A stretch of DNA of 64,000 nt from the NCBI GenBank assembly GCA_016709875.1, contig JADJLZ010000012.1, positions 211,121 through 275,120 of the forward strand. Reading direction: 5' to 3'. The notes under the pieces were generated by a model, which saw only the letters and a program-made list of their open reading frames with translations, was not told the DNA's origin and ran no database searches. Numbering within the stretch: position 1 is the first letter of the stretch; each line of letters begins with the position of its first letter. The translations under genes were made by a program, and so were the position numbers. This document shows positions 35,155 to 44,304 of the stretch, piece after piece. Origin of the DNA: Planctomycetota bacterium (lineage in GTDB: Bacteria > Planctomycetota > UBA1135 > GCA-002686595).

Positions 35155-36672
35155 ATGAGCTCGCACGACTCCGAATCGAAGGCCAGGAGCGGGGGACCCA
35201 CCCACGCCACGCGGGATACCAGCCACGACCGGGAGCGACTCACCTCGATCGCGCGTCGCGCGATGCTCGAGCGCAACCTCGAGCCGGACTTCCCGCCCGC
35301 CGCCTTGAAGGAGCTCACGCGGCTGCACGCGCCGGCCGTGGCAGAGGAGGGCCTGCGCGACCTGCGCGAGTTGCTCTGGGCGGCGATCGACAACGACGAT
35401 TCGCGCGACATCGACCAGCTCACGGTCGCCGAGTCCGAGGGCGGCGGCCGCGTGCGCGTGCGGGTCGCGATCGCGGACGTGGACGCGCTGGTGCGCAAGG
35501 GTTCCGCGCTCGACCTGCACGCGGCGGCGAACACGACCTCGGTCTACACGCCTGCCGTGGTCTTTCCGATGCTGCCCGCGGCGCTCTCGACCGATCTCAC
35601 CTCGCTCAACCAGGACGGCGATCGCCTGGCGTTGGTCGTCGATATGCTCTTCGACGCGCAGGCCACACTGCTCGAGTCGGACATCTACCGCGCGCGCGTC
35701 CGCAACCGCGCGCAGCTGGCGTATCCGAGCATGGCCGTCTGGCTCGAAGGACACGCCCAGGCGCCTGCGCGCGTGCGCGAGGTCGCGGGCCTGGCGGAGA
35801 ACCTGCGCCTGCAGGACCAGCTCGCGCAGCGTCTGGTCGAGTCGCGCCACCGCAACGGCGCGCTCGATTTCGAGACGCTCGAGACGCGCGCCGTGTTCCA
35901 GGGCGAGGGGATCTCGAGCCTCGAACTGGACCGGAAGAACCGCGCCAAACAGCTGATCGAGGACTTCATGATCGCGGCCAACGGCGTGGGCGCGAAGTTC
36001 CTCGCCGCGAAGAAGTTCCCGTCCATCCGCAGGGTCCTGCGCTCGCCTGAGCGCTGGGATCGCATCGTCGCGTTCGCGGCGAGCTTCGGCTCGAAGCTCC
36101 CCGGCGAGCCCGATGCGGTCGCGCTCGAGGCCTTCCTGCTGCAACGCCGCAAGGCCGAGCCCGAGAAGTTCGCCGACCTATCGCTGGTCGTGATCAAGCT
36201 CATCGGCCGCGGTGAGTACGCGCTCGATCTCCCCGGCGACGAGGCGCCGGGACACTTCGGCCTGGCAGTCAAGGACTACACGCACTCGACCGCGCCGAAT
36301 CGACGCTACCCCGACCTCATCACGCAGCGCCTGCTCAAGGCGGCGATCGCGGGTGCGCCGCCGCCCTATGCGTTGGAGGAGCTGGGCCAGCTCGCGAAGC
36401 ACTGCACGGATCAGGAGGACGCGGCCACGAAGGTCGAGCGGAGCGTGCGCAAGTCCGCCGCGGCGCTGCTGCTCTCCGACCGGCTCGGCGCGAGCTTCGA
36501 CGCGGTCGTCAGCGGCGCGTCGATGAGCGGAACCTGGGTGCGCCTGTGCACGATCCCGGTCGAGGGCCGGGTCGAGCAGGGCTTCCAGGGACTCGATGTC
36601 GGCGACCGCGTGCGCGTGAAGCTCGTTCACACCGACGTCGAGCGCGGCTTCATCGACTTCGTGCGCGTCTGA
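35155..36672 (+). CDS. RNase II/R family exoribonuclease, short form
   Basis: A 505-residue protein. The RNB catalytic domain is recognisable: AIDNDDSRDIDQL (metal-binding acidic cluster), VRVAIADVDALV, NTTSVYTPAVVFPMLP, NRAQLAYPSMAVWL, RNGALDFET, AKQLIEDFMIAAN and HFGLAVKDYTHSTAPNRRYPDL. C-terminal residues about 445-505 look like an S1-type RNA-binding fold. The usual N-terminal cold-shock domains are missing (the RNB part starts by about residue 60), so it is shorter than RNase R or II. It degrades RNA 3'-to-5'. A strong hairpin follows the stop. Confidence 0.9.
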   Translation: MSSHDSESKARSGGPTHATRDTSHDRERLTSIARRAMLERNLEPDFPPAALKELTRLHAPAVAEEGLRDLRELLWAAIDNDDSRDIDQLTVAESEGGGRVRVRVAIADVDALVRKGSALDLHAAANTTSVYTPAVVFPMLPAALSTDLTSLNQDGDRLALVVDMLFDAQATLLESDIYRARVRNRAQLAYPSMAVWLEGHAQAPARVREVAGLAENLRLQDQLAQRLVESRHRNGALDFETLETRAVFQGEGISSLELDRKNRAKQLIEDFMIAANGVGAKFLAAKKFPSIRRVLRSPERWDRIVAFAASFGSKLPGEPDAVALEAFLLQRRKAEPEKFADLSLVVIKLIGRGEYALDLPGDEAPGHFGLAVKDYTHSTAPNRRYPDLITQRLLKAAIAGAPPPYALEELGQLAKHCTDQEDAATKVERSVRKSAAALLLSDRLGASFDAVVSGASMSGTWVRLCTIPVEGRVEQGFQGLDVGDRVRVKLVHTDVERGFIDFVRV

Positions 36673-36693
36673 AGCGCGGGGATTCCCCGCGCT
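36673..36693. terminator. Bidirectional terminator hairpin between convergent genes
   Basis: AGCGCGGGG (36673-36681) and CCCCGCGCT (36685-36693) form a perfect 9-base stem with a 3-base ATT loop, exactly in the 25-base gap between the stops of the exoribonuclease gene (36672) and the aminopeptidase gene (36698). No long T-run follows on either side, as is common in high-GC genomes. Confidence 0.6.
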
Positions 36694-36697
36694 GAAG

Positions 36698-37666
36698 TCA
36701 TCCGGCGCAGCGCGGGCTGCCCGTGCGCGCGACGCGGTCCATCGCCGCGACGAGCTGTTTCGCGATCCCGGGCTCGTGCGAGCTGTGCCCGGCGTCGTCG
36801 ACGACGACGTAGCTCGCCTCGGGCCAGGCTCGGTGCAGGTCGTCCGCGCCGACGATCGGACAGACGAGGTCGTAGCGGCCGTGCACGAGGAACGCGGGGA
36901 TCGCGCGCACGCGCTCGAGATCGCGCAGCAGCCGATCGTCGGGCGTGAAGCGCTGGTTGCGCAGGTAGTGCGCCTCCAATCGCGCGAGCGCCCAGCTGGT
37001 CTGGTCGTTCGTGAGGAGCGAGAGGAACTCGGGGTTCGGCAGCAGCGTGCAGGCCGAGCCCTCGTAGGTCGCCCAGGCCTTCGCCGCCGTGCGCGCGACG
37101 CGCTCGTCCGCGCTGTGGAAGAGTTCCCAGTACGCCTCGAGCAGATCGCTGCGCCGGTTCGCGGGCACGTGTTCTGCGAAGGTGCGCCACAACTCGGGCG
37201 CGAGTGCGCGCAGACCGTAGAGCCACCAGTGCACCTCGAGCTCGCGCAGGAGCCAGATGCCGCGCAGGCACAGCGAGAGCACGCGCTCGGGATGGCGCTC
37301 GGCGTAGTACAGGCCGAGCGTGCTGCCCCACGAGCCGCCGAAGACGTGCCATTTCTCGATGCCAAGTTGCGCGCGGATGCGCTCGAAATCGGCGACGAGG
37401 TCGTCGATCGTGTTCTCCCGGAGCTCGCCGAGGGGAGTGCTGCGCCCCGAACCGCGCTGGTCCACGAGCACGACGCGGAACGCGCGCGGGTCGAAGAAGC
37501 GCCGGTCGGTCGTCGAGCAGCCTGCGCCCGGGCCACCGTGGACGAAGAGCACGGGGGCGCCCTGCGGGTTGCCGCACTGCTCGAGGTAGAGCGTGTGCAG
37601 GGGCGAGACGGCGAGGCGCTCGCTGTGGAAGGGTTCGATCGGGGGGTAGAGGCCGGGAGCTGCCAT
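36698..37666 (-). CDS. pip: Prolyl aminopeptidase (alpha/beta hydrolase)
   Basis: A 322-residue (from ATG 37666) serine peptidase releasing N-terminal proline. Motifs: LYPPIEP, LFVHGGPGAGCS (oxyanion loop), DQRGSGRSTP, nucleophile GGSWGSTL, YWELFHS and AHYLRNQRF (proline-site loop), then Asp in GRYDLVCP and His in DDAGHSSHEP. The family normally begins close to LYPP, which favours ATG 37666 over the ATG at 37693 (nine residues upstream). It converges on the exoribonuclease gene. The next gene starts divergently 47 bases away. Confidence 0.93.
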   Translation of the reverse strand: MAAPGLYPPIEPFHSERLAVSPLHTLYLEQCGNPQGAPVLFVHGGPGAGCSTTDRRFFDPRAFRVVLVDQRGSGRSTPLGELRENTIDDLVADFERIRAQLGIEKWHVFGGSWGSTLGLYYAERHPERVLSLCLRGIWLLRELEVHWWLYGLRALAPELWRTFAEHVPANRRSDLLEAYWELFHSADERVARTAAKAWATYEGSACTLLPNPEFLSLLTNDQTSWALARLEAHYLRNQRFTPDDRLLRDLERVRAIPAFLVHGRYDLVCPIVGADDLHRAWPEASYVVVDDAGHSSHEPGIAKQLVAAMDRVARTGSPRCAG

Positions 37667-37713
37667 GCGAGGGAGGCTAACAAGCCGCGCCATGGGCGGG
37701 TACGCTCACTCGC

Positions 37714-38589
37714 ATGATCACCGTTCTCGGCACAGGTCTTCTCGGTTCAGGTTTTGCGCGCGCTCTGTGCAGGAAAGGCGGACCGGTCCGCGTCTGGAAC
37801 CGCTCGCCCGAGAAGGCGCGTGCGCTCGCCGGGCTCGGCGCCGTGCCCGTCGCGGACCTCGTCGAGGCCGTGCGCTGCGCGGAGCGCACGCACATCGTGC
37901 TCTCCGACGACGCGGCGGTGGACGCCGTGCTCGCCGCGGCGGCTCCCGGGTTCGCGCGGGGAGCGCTGGTGTTCGACCACACGACGACCTCGACCGCTGG
38001 CGCGCTGCGCCGCACGGCCTACTGGCGCGAGCGCGGCGTGCTCTACCAGCACGCGCCGGTCTTCATGGGGCCGCAGAACGCCGCGGAATCCACGGGGATC
38101 ATGCTCGTCTCGGGCGAGCGCGGACTCGTCGCGCGCGTCACGCCGCTGCTCACGCCGATGACGGGCAAGCTCGTGGACCTGGGAACGCGCGTCGATGCAG
38201 CCGCGGCGTACAAGCTGCTCGGGAACTTGTTCCTGCTCTCGCTCTCGGCGGGCTTCACCGACGTCCTCGCGCTCGCGAAGTCGATGGACCTCGCGCCCGC
38301 GGAGGCGGCCGCGCTCTTTGGCCACTTCAATCCGGGCGCGGCCGTGCCCGCGCGCTTCCAGCGCGTGATCGAGGCCGACTACGAGCACCCGACCTGGGAG
38401 CTCGCGATGGCGCGCAAGGACGCGCGGCTGATGCAGGCCGAGGCCGACAGCGCGGGCATCGCGCTCGCGACGCTGCCCGCCTTCGCGGCGCACATGGACC
38501 GGCTGATCGCAGAGGGCCACGGCCACGACGATTGGACCGTGGTCGCGAAGGACTTCGTCGGCGCGCCGGCCGAGTCGCTCGCTACTTGA
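37714..38589 (+). CDS. NAD(P)-binding beta-hydroxyacid dehydrogenase family protein
   Basis: A 291-residue protein of the 6-phosphogluconate/3-hydroxyisobutyrate dehydrogenase superfamily. The N-terminal Rossmann loop is VLGTGLLGSGFARAL, followed by VWNRSPEKA, HIVLSDDAAV, VFDHTTTS and APVFMGPQNAA (substrate Ser/Gly region altered; the usual DAPVSGG is APVFMGP). Lys in YKLLGN is the catalytic lysine position. Known relatives act as imine reductases or small beta-hydroxyacid dehydrogenases; the altered substrate loop fits a non-standard substrate. A TACGCT element at 37700-37705 sits about 8 bases before the ATG. It overlaps the end of the convergent parvulin gene by 8 bases. Confidence 0.85.
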   Translation: MITVLGTGLLGSGFARALCRKGGPVRVWNRSPEKARALAGLGAVPVADLVEAVRCAERTHIVLSDDAAVDAVLAAAAPGFARGALVFDHTTTSTAGALRRTAYWRERGVLYQHAPVFMGPQNAAESTGIMLVSGERGLVARVTPLLTPMTGKLVDLGTRVDAAAAYKLLGNLFLLSLSAGFTDVLALAKSMDLAPAEAAALFGHFNPGAAVPARFQRVIEADYEHPTWELAMARKDARLMQAEADSAGIALATLPAFAAHMDRLIAEGHGHDDWTVVAKDFVGAPAESLAT

Positions 38590-39142
38590 CGCGCTTGATG
38601 ATGTGCCAGCCGAAGGGACTGGCCGTCGCATTCCAGGGCGCCACGCCGATCTCGCCGACCTTCAGGCGGAATCCGACGTCGCCGAAGCCCTGCACGTAGC
38701 CTTTGCGGCCGGCCTTGGTGATCGGGTAGATGCCCGGAGCGCTGTCATTGGTGTACTGCTTGACGAGCGTGAGGAAGTCGGCGCCGCCGACTGCTTCCGC
38801 GTAGACCTTCTCCGCCAGCGCCTTCGCCTCGTCCTTGCTGCGGGTCACGCTTGCCGGCATGCGCGGTGCACCCTTGAACGAGATCAGGACGTGCTGGATC
38901 TCGACGCTCGCGTCGGGAACCTCGGGCTTGGCCATCAGTTCCTTGATCGCTGCGTCCATGTCCACCTTTGCGGGAGTGTTCGGGGTCGGTTCTGCGGGCT
39001 TCACTTCGGGCTTGGCCGTAGGTTGCGTGGCAGGTTTCGTGGTCGGCGGCGTGCCGGCGGGGGTCGAGTTCGTAGTCTTGTCGGTGCCGCAGGCGGCGAA
39101 CACAAGCGCGCAGGCAAAGACGGAAGAGGCGATTCGCTTCAT
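38582..39142 (-). CDS. Parvulin-type (PpiC) peptidyl-prolyl isomerase lipoprotein
   Basis: A 186-residue lipoprotein: MKRIASSVFACALVFAACG has a lipobox (FAAC, Cys18), followed by a Thr/Pro/Lys-rich linker (about 20-60). The C-terminal domain has SVEIQHVLISFKGAP, AKALAEKVYAEA, FLTLVKQYTNDSAPG, GFGDVGFRLKVGEIG and FGWHIIKRVK, the parvulin fold. It would help fold or stabilise exported proteins at the outer face of the membrane. ATG 39142 is chosen because it gives the lipobox signal; ATG 39229 would add an unlikely tail. Confidence 0.88.
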   Translation of the reverse strand: MKRIASSVFACALVFAACGTDKTTNSTPAGTPPTTKPATQPTAKPEVKPAEPTPNTPAKVDMDAAIKELMAKPEVPDASVEIQHVLISFKGAPRMPASVTRSKDEAKALAEKVYAEAVGGADFLTLVKQYTNDSAPGIYPITKAGRKGYVQGFGDVGFRLKVGEIGVAPWNATASPFGWHIIKRVK

Positions 39143-39200
39143 GCACAGCAGGCTAGCCCGCCGTAGACCCGCCACGCAACGGAGGCACTCGAAGACTGGG

Positions 39201-39227
39201 GAGCCAGGGGCTCGGCGCCCTGGGCTC
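39201..39227 (-). terminator. Hairpin after the Xre regulator gene
   Basis: GAGCC-AGGGGC and GCCCT-GGGCTC pair with one bulge across a 4-5-base loop. The hairpin covers the stop of the regulator gene and lies before the start of the parvulin gene. No T-run follows on this strand. Confidence 0.35.
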
Positions 39228-39507
39228 AACCCCGGCGTGCTGGACTCCCCTTGCGCTTCTTGGCGCTTGCAGGTGCCCGCTTTGGGGCCCGGGTCCCGCG
39301 CTTCAGACGCTTGCTTCGATCGAGCTTGAAGAGGCGATCGACGCGGACGCCGAGCACCCTTCCGAGCTTGAGAGCGAGCTCGAGGGTCGGAACGGTGTGG
39401 CCGTTCTCGATCATGTTGATCGTCTGGCGCGAGACGCCCGTCGCCTTGGCGAGGTTCTCTTGCGAGAGCTGGATCCGCAGACGGATGGAACGAACCGGGT
39501 GCACCAT
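39226..39507 (-). CDS. Small Xre/Cro-type transcriptional regulator
   Basis: A 93-residue protein. Residues about 5-65 are a helix-turn-helix of the Xre family: RIQLSQENLAKATGVSRQTINMIENG with VPTLELALKLGRVL. The C-terminal 25 residues are a very basic Lys/Arg/Ala/Pro tail (RLKRGTRAPKRAPASAKKRK), which is unusual and may aid DNA or RNA binding. It is not next to a recognisable toxin. Confidence 0.85.
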   Translation of the reverse strand: MVHPVRSIRLRIQLSQENLAKATGVSRQTINMIENGHTVPTLELALKLGRVLGVRVDRLFKLDRSKRLKRGTRAPKRAPASAKKRKGSPARRG

Positions 39508-39726
39508 TGGAGAGTTCCGGATGCTAACGGAGCTTGCTGGAGCGCGAGAGGGCCGTTCGACCGAAATCGACCATCAAGATTTCTCCATTCGTCACGTGTA
39601 GGAGCCGTCATGTTGAGAAGTCTGCGCACTTGAACGCATTGCCGTTGATCGATGCGAATGCACCTGTGGCTGTGCACGCGTTTCGGGCCGCGTGGGGCAC
39701 TCGCCTCGCGCGCCGTGCGCGGTCCC

Positions 39727-39732
39727 TAGAAT
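39727..39732 (+). promoter_or_regulatory. -10-like element for a possibly leaderless DUF1801 transcript
   Basis: TAGAAT lies 6 bases before the ATG at 39739, so transcription would begin at or next to the start codon. No Shine-Dalgarno is present between them, and no clear -35 at 39704-39709. Confidence 0.3.
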
Positions 39733-39738
39733 AGGCGC

Positions 39739-40158
39739 ATGGGGAAATCGGACGTGAGCGCGAGCGAGACGGCATCGAAACTGATCACGAGGAAGATCGC
39801 CGAGCTCGGCGGCTGGCGCGGCGAGACGCTCGCGAGAATGCGTGAGCTCATCCACGCGGCCGACCCCAAGGTCGTCGAGGAGTGGAAGTGGATGGGCACG
39901 CCGGTCTGGTCGCACGACGGCATCCTCTGCACGGGCGAGTCGTACAAGCAGGTCGTGAAGCTGACCTTCGCCAAGGGCGCGTCGCTGAAGGACCCCGCGC
40001 GGCTCTTCAACTCGAGCCTCGACGGCAAGGTCCGTCGCGCGATCGATCTCCACGAGGGAGACGAGATCGACGAAATCGCATTCAAGGCGCTCGTCCGGCA
40101 GGCGGTCGCGCAGAACCAGTCGGGCAAGCCGAAGGCTCCGAAGAAGCCCAAGTCCTAG
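39739..40158 (+). CDS. DUF1801 domain protein
   Basis: A 139-residue cytoplasmic protein. The pattern of the DUF1801/YdhG-like family is clear: LARMRELIHAADPKVVEEWKWMGTPVW, GILCTGESYKQVVKLTFAKGA and LFNSSLDGKVRRAIDLHEGDEID. The C-terminal tail is Lys/Pro/Ala-rich (GKPKAPKKPKS). The family's role is unknown, although some relatives are linked to iron or to heat stress. It stands alone and is followed by a palindromic hairpin. Confidence 0.88.
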   Translation: MGKSDVSASETASKLITRKIAELGGWRGETLARMRELIHAADPKVVEEWKWMGTPVWSHDGILCTGESYKQVVKLTFAKGASLKDPARLFNSSLDGKVRRAIDLHEGDEIDEIAFKALVRQAVAQNQSGKPKAPKKPKS

Positions 40159-40164
40159 GACGGG

Positions 40165-40178
40165 GCCCGGATCCGGGC
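40165..40178. terminator. Perfect 14-base palindrome after the DUF1801 gene
   Basis: GCCCGGATCCGGGC is perfectly palindromic, 7 bases after the stop. It may act as a small terminator, or as a protein-binding site in front of the next gene; the core CCGGGC recurs at 40195-40200. A TATCAT -10-like element at 40183-40188 follows. Confidence 0.35.
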
Positions 40179-40267
40179 GCAGTATCATGCGCATCCGGGC
40201 CAACACTCGGCCCGGTCATCCGTTCGAGCGCGCGCTTCTTCCCAGCGAACCGCTTTCGAGGTCTCTC

Positions 40268-41728
40268 ATGCACCTGACACTCCTCGCCCTCGCGCTTTCC
40301 TTGCCGCAACCGCTATCCGTGAGCGCGAGCGGAATCCCGCCTGGGTTGCTGCCGTACGAGAAGATCGCCCGCGAGTACGCCGCGAGCATCGGGCTTGGAA
40401 GCGCCGCGCCCGAGGAAATCCTCTACGAGGACGTGCTCGCCAAGCACTTCCTGCACCTGCGCCTGGGGGCCTTCGACCTGCACTTCCCTGTGGCGGAGAT
40501 GGATCGGCGCTCCGAGGAGTTCCGCTCGTGCTCGATCGCCGTGGTCGACGCGCAGCTCAAGTGGCTCGACTGGCTGCAGGTGTCCCAGCCCGAAGCGCGT
40601 GTTCTGCGCGAAGACCTGAAGGCGCTTGGCGCCTGGATCAAGGGCTCGAAATGGCCGACCCCGGCCAGCGGCGCGGCGACCGAACCGCAGGATGCGCTGC
40701 AACTGTTCCACGCGCCGGAGGCGATCCTGCAGGCCGGGGGACGCGCAGCCGAAGTGCTCGCCAGCGGTCGCCTGCTCGGCCCGCCGCGCGACGAGCCGCT
40801 GTGCCAGGGCATCGTGATCCTTCCCTCGCGCAAGCTCTTCACGGAGTTCGTCTACTTCGTGGGTTGGATCCAGCCCGACGACAGCGAGCTCTTCTGGCAG
40901 GATGCCGTGCGCGACTGGGGCCAGTGCATCTTCGGCGAGGACATGGCGGTCACGCTCGAGTATCCCTCCGCGAATCGCGCGGCCGACGACTACGCGTCCA
41001 GCACGCCGATGAACGAGCGCGGGGCGAATGTGCTGCAGCAGCAGTTCGTGCAGATCGCCATGCTGTCGCTCTTCAAGCACTTCTGCGGGGAGCGGGCGCC
41101 GCCGGCCTTCCTCGGCGGGCTGAGCACGAACCTGGTGATCGACCTGTTCGGCGAGGTCAACACGCGCGTCGACGGGGATTTGCGCGGAAAGGTCACCGAG
41201 GCCATCGAGGTCTTCGTGCCCGGAGGCGCCTCGAGCGGCGGCGTGCTGGCGAAGAACAGCGCCGACAGCCGCTGGCGCGAGAAGCAGGGCGCCGACTACT
41301 TCCTGCCCACACTGCGCGCCTCGCAGAAGGAGGGCGCGACGCTCCAGAAAGGGGTCAAGAACCGGCTCGCCTGCTTCTGCATCCGATCGGATTCCGAGGC
41401 GGAGAAGCAACTCGTCGCGGCACCGTTCCTGGGCGCCGCCGCGGCGAAGATGGCCGCGCCTCCGGCCCAGTTCCAGGGCGATTTCGCCGAGCTGATCCGC
41501 TCGTACAAGAGCTGCTTCATCTGCTGGTTGCAAACGAAGGGCAAGTCCGGGGAGAAGGCGTCGCGCGAAGCGTTCGCGGCGCTGCTGCGAAATCTCGCCG
41601 ACCCTGGCCGGACCGACGAATTCGAGCAGGTCTTCCAGGTTGCCTACGGCGCGCCGCTCTCCAACGCCGACGCCGACAAGTCCTCGCTCGAAGGCCAATT
41701 CCTGCTCTGGCTGTCGCACCAGAAGTGA
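40268..41728 (+). CDS. Secreted protein of unknown function
   Basis: A 486-residue protein. The N-terminal hydrophobic segment (HLTLLALALSLPQPLSVSA) is a signal peptide. The body is alpha/beta with motifs PYEKIAREYAASIG, HLRLGAFDLHFPVAEM and CQGIVILPSRKLF, then DDYASSTPMNERGANVLQQQ and GGLSTNLVIDLFGEVNTRVDGD, and a cysteine pair (LACFCIRSD). I recognise no family. The start ATG 40268 is chosen as it gives the signal peptide. Confidence 0.72.
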   Translation: MHLTLLALALSLPQPLSVSASGIPPGLLPYEKIAREYAASIGLGSAAPEEILYEDVLAKHFLHLRLGAFDLHFPVAEMDRRSEEFRSCSIAVVDAQLKWLDWLQVSQPEARVLREDLKALGAWIKGSKWPTPASGAATEPQDALQLFHAPEAILQAGGRAAEVLASGRLLGPPRDEPLCQGIVILPSRKLFTEFVYFVGWIQPDDSELFWQDAVRDWGQCIFGEDMAVTLEYPSANRAADDYASSTPMNERGANVLQQQFVQIAMLSLFKHFCGERAPPAFLGGLSTNLVIDLFGEVNTRVDGDLRGKVTEAIEVFVPGGASSGGVLAKNSADSRWREKQGADYFLPTLRASQKEGATLQKGVKNRLACFCIRSDSEAEKQLVAAPFLGAAAAKMAAPPAQFQGDFAELIRSYKSCFICWLQTKGKSGEKASREAFAALLRNLADPGRTDEFEQVFQVAYGAPLSNADADKSSLEGQFLLWLSHQK

Positions 41729-41747
41729 GGGCAAGGAGCGTCGGGCG

Positions 41748-42098
41748 TCAGCGCTTCGATCCGCGTTTGGGCGCAGCCTTGGGCTTGGACGCGGGTGCTT
41801 TCGCTCGGTCTTTCCCGGCGAAGAGCGCATAGCTCTCCGCGATCCACGCCTTCAGCATCGGCTGCGGGGGCAGATCATCCAGGTCGAGCTTGATCCATCC
41901 GGCGGCTCCGACCGCGACCCCGCGCTTCTTGGCCTGGGCCACCGAGCGCCCGAGCTTCAGACGCAGGTGCTCCTCCGAAAGGAACAGGAACGCCTGCTTC
42001 TTGACCAGGAAGCTCCGGCACTCAAGCGCCGTGCCTGCGCAGGAGAGGCCCTGTTCCACGTCACCCAGTGCCAGGGCGATGCTCGCGGGGTTCGACAT
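41748..42098 (-). CDS. MmcQ/YjbR-like protein
   Basis: A 116-residue protein with the YjbR-type fold pattern: GDVEQGLSC, FLVKKQAFLFLSEEHLRLKLG and GAAGWIKLDLDDLPPQPMLKAWIAESYALFAGK. A Lys/Ala/Pro/Arg-rich tail ends it. YjbR proteins are small DNA-binding-fold proteins of unclear role. The ATG at 42098 is chosen over 42122, which has eight extra residues. It converges on the preceding gene. Confidence 0.82.
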   Translation of the reverse strand: MSNPASIALALGDVEQGLSCAGTALECRSFLVKKQAFLFLSEEHLRLKLGRSVAQAKKRGVAVGAAGWIKLDLDDLPPQPMLKAWIAESYALFAGKDRAKAPASKPKAAPKRGSKR

Positions 42099-42283
42099 GC
42101 GGCAGAGCGTAGCAGGCGGCATCGATCTGCGGGCAATGCCACGCGCGCCTACTCACTTGGGCGCACAGGGCCGTGGGGAGCGACTCGCGATCCGTGCTCG
42201 CACTGCAAGACTCGAGCGAAGCTCATCGGGGGGAACTGCGGCGAAGGATCGGCGAGTGACCCAACACGGCCGGCGGACAGGCG

Positions 42284-42319
42284 TAGACTGGCCACGCTCG
42301 ACGCACGAAACGCAAGGAG
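42284..42319 (+). promoter_or_regulatory. -10 element and strong ribosome binding site of the aldehyde dehydrogenase gene
   Basis: TAGACT (42284-42289) is a -10-like element and AAGGAG (42314-42319) lies 6 bases before the ATG at 42326. This is one of the few strong Shine-Dalgarno sequences in the window, so the protein is likely made at high level. A matching -35 is not clear. Confidence 0.5.
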
Positions 42320-42325
42320 ACCCCT

Positions 42326-43879
<1,554 letters not shown>

Positions 43880-44304
43880 GCGATGGACACCGTGCGCAGC
43901 GGCTTCTCGCTCGAAGCTCCGCTCGGGGTGCGCTTCTTGACGCGGTCCCGCGTGTTCGACGCAACCAGACGCGCCTGGCTCGACGCGTGTCCGCCGCGGG
44001 TAGGACCAGCCTGAGGATCGCGCGTCGCGGCGGCTCGCGCCTCGGAGGCCAAGGTCGCGAAACCGGCGTCGGCACGCGGACGAAGAGGTCCGTCCTCGGC
44101 GCTCGGTGCCCAGGACCCGCGCGCACGGTCGCGCAACCTCCGGTTGAGTCCGCTCCACGGGCCGTTCCGCGCGCGCGCAGACCGCTATCCCCTCCGTGTG
44201 CGCGACCGAGGTGCGCCACGGGTGCGGCACCTCGGCAGGCCCATGGCACATGGATTCGGGCGATTCCGACCGAATCGCGCCCCACCCCAACAGGGCCTCC
44301 CCTC
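43880..44304. other. Non-coding junction region between the two segments
   Basis: These 425 bases have no convincing gene. A 43-codon ORF (43883-44014, starts MDTVRSGFSLEAP) has no features. Downstream of this region nearly all genes are frameshifted and codon use differs. The junction between two sequence sources, if there is one, should lie here. No repeat or tRNA is present. Confidence 0.5.

Noticed and set aside
39226..39507. Xre regulator as an antitoxin of a toxin-antitoxin pair
   Set aside because: No small toxin gene adjacent or overlapping; the neighbours are a parvulin lipoprotein and DUF1801.
40165..40200. Palindrome and repeat as a mobile element end
   Set aside because: Only 14 bases, no transposase and no target duplication.
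43883..44014. Short ORF MDTVRSGFSLEAP in the junction region
   Set aside because: Only 43 codons, no homology seen, no ribosome binding site.
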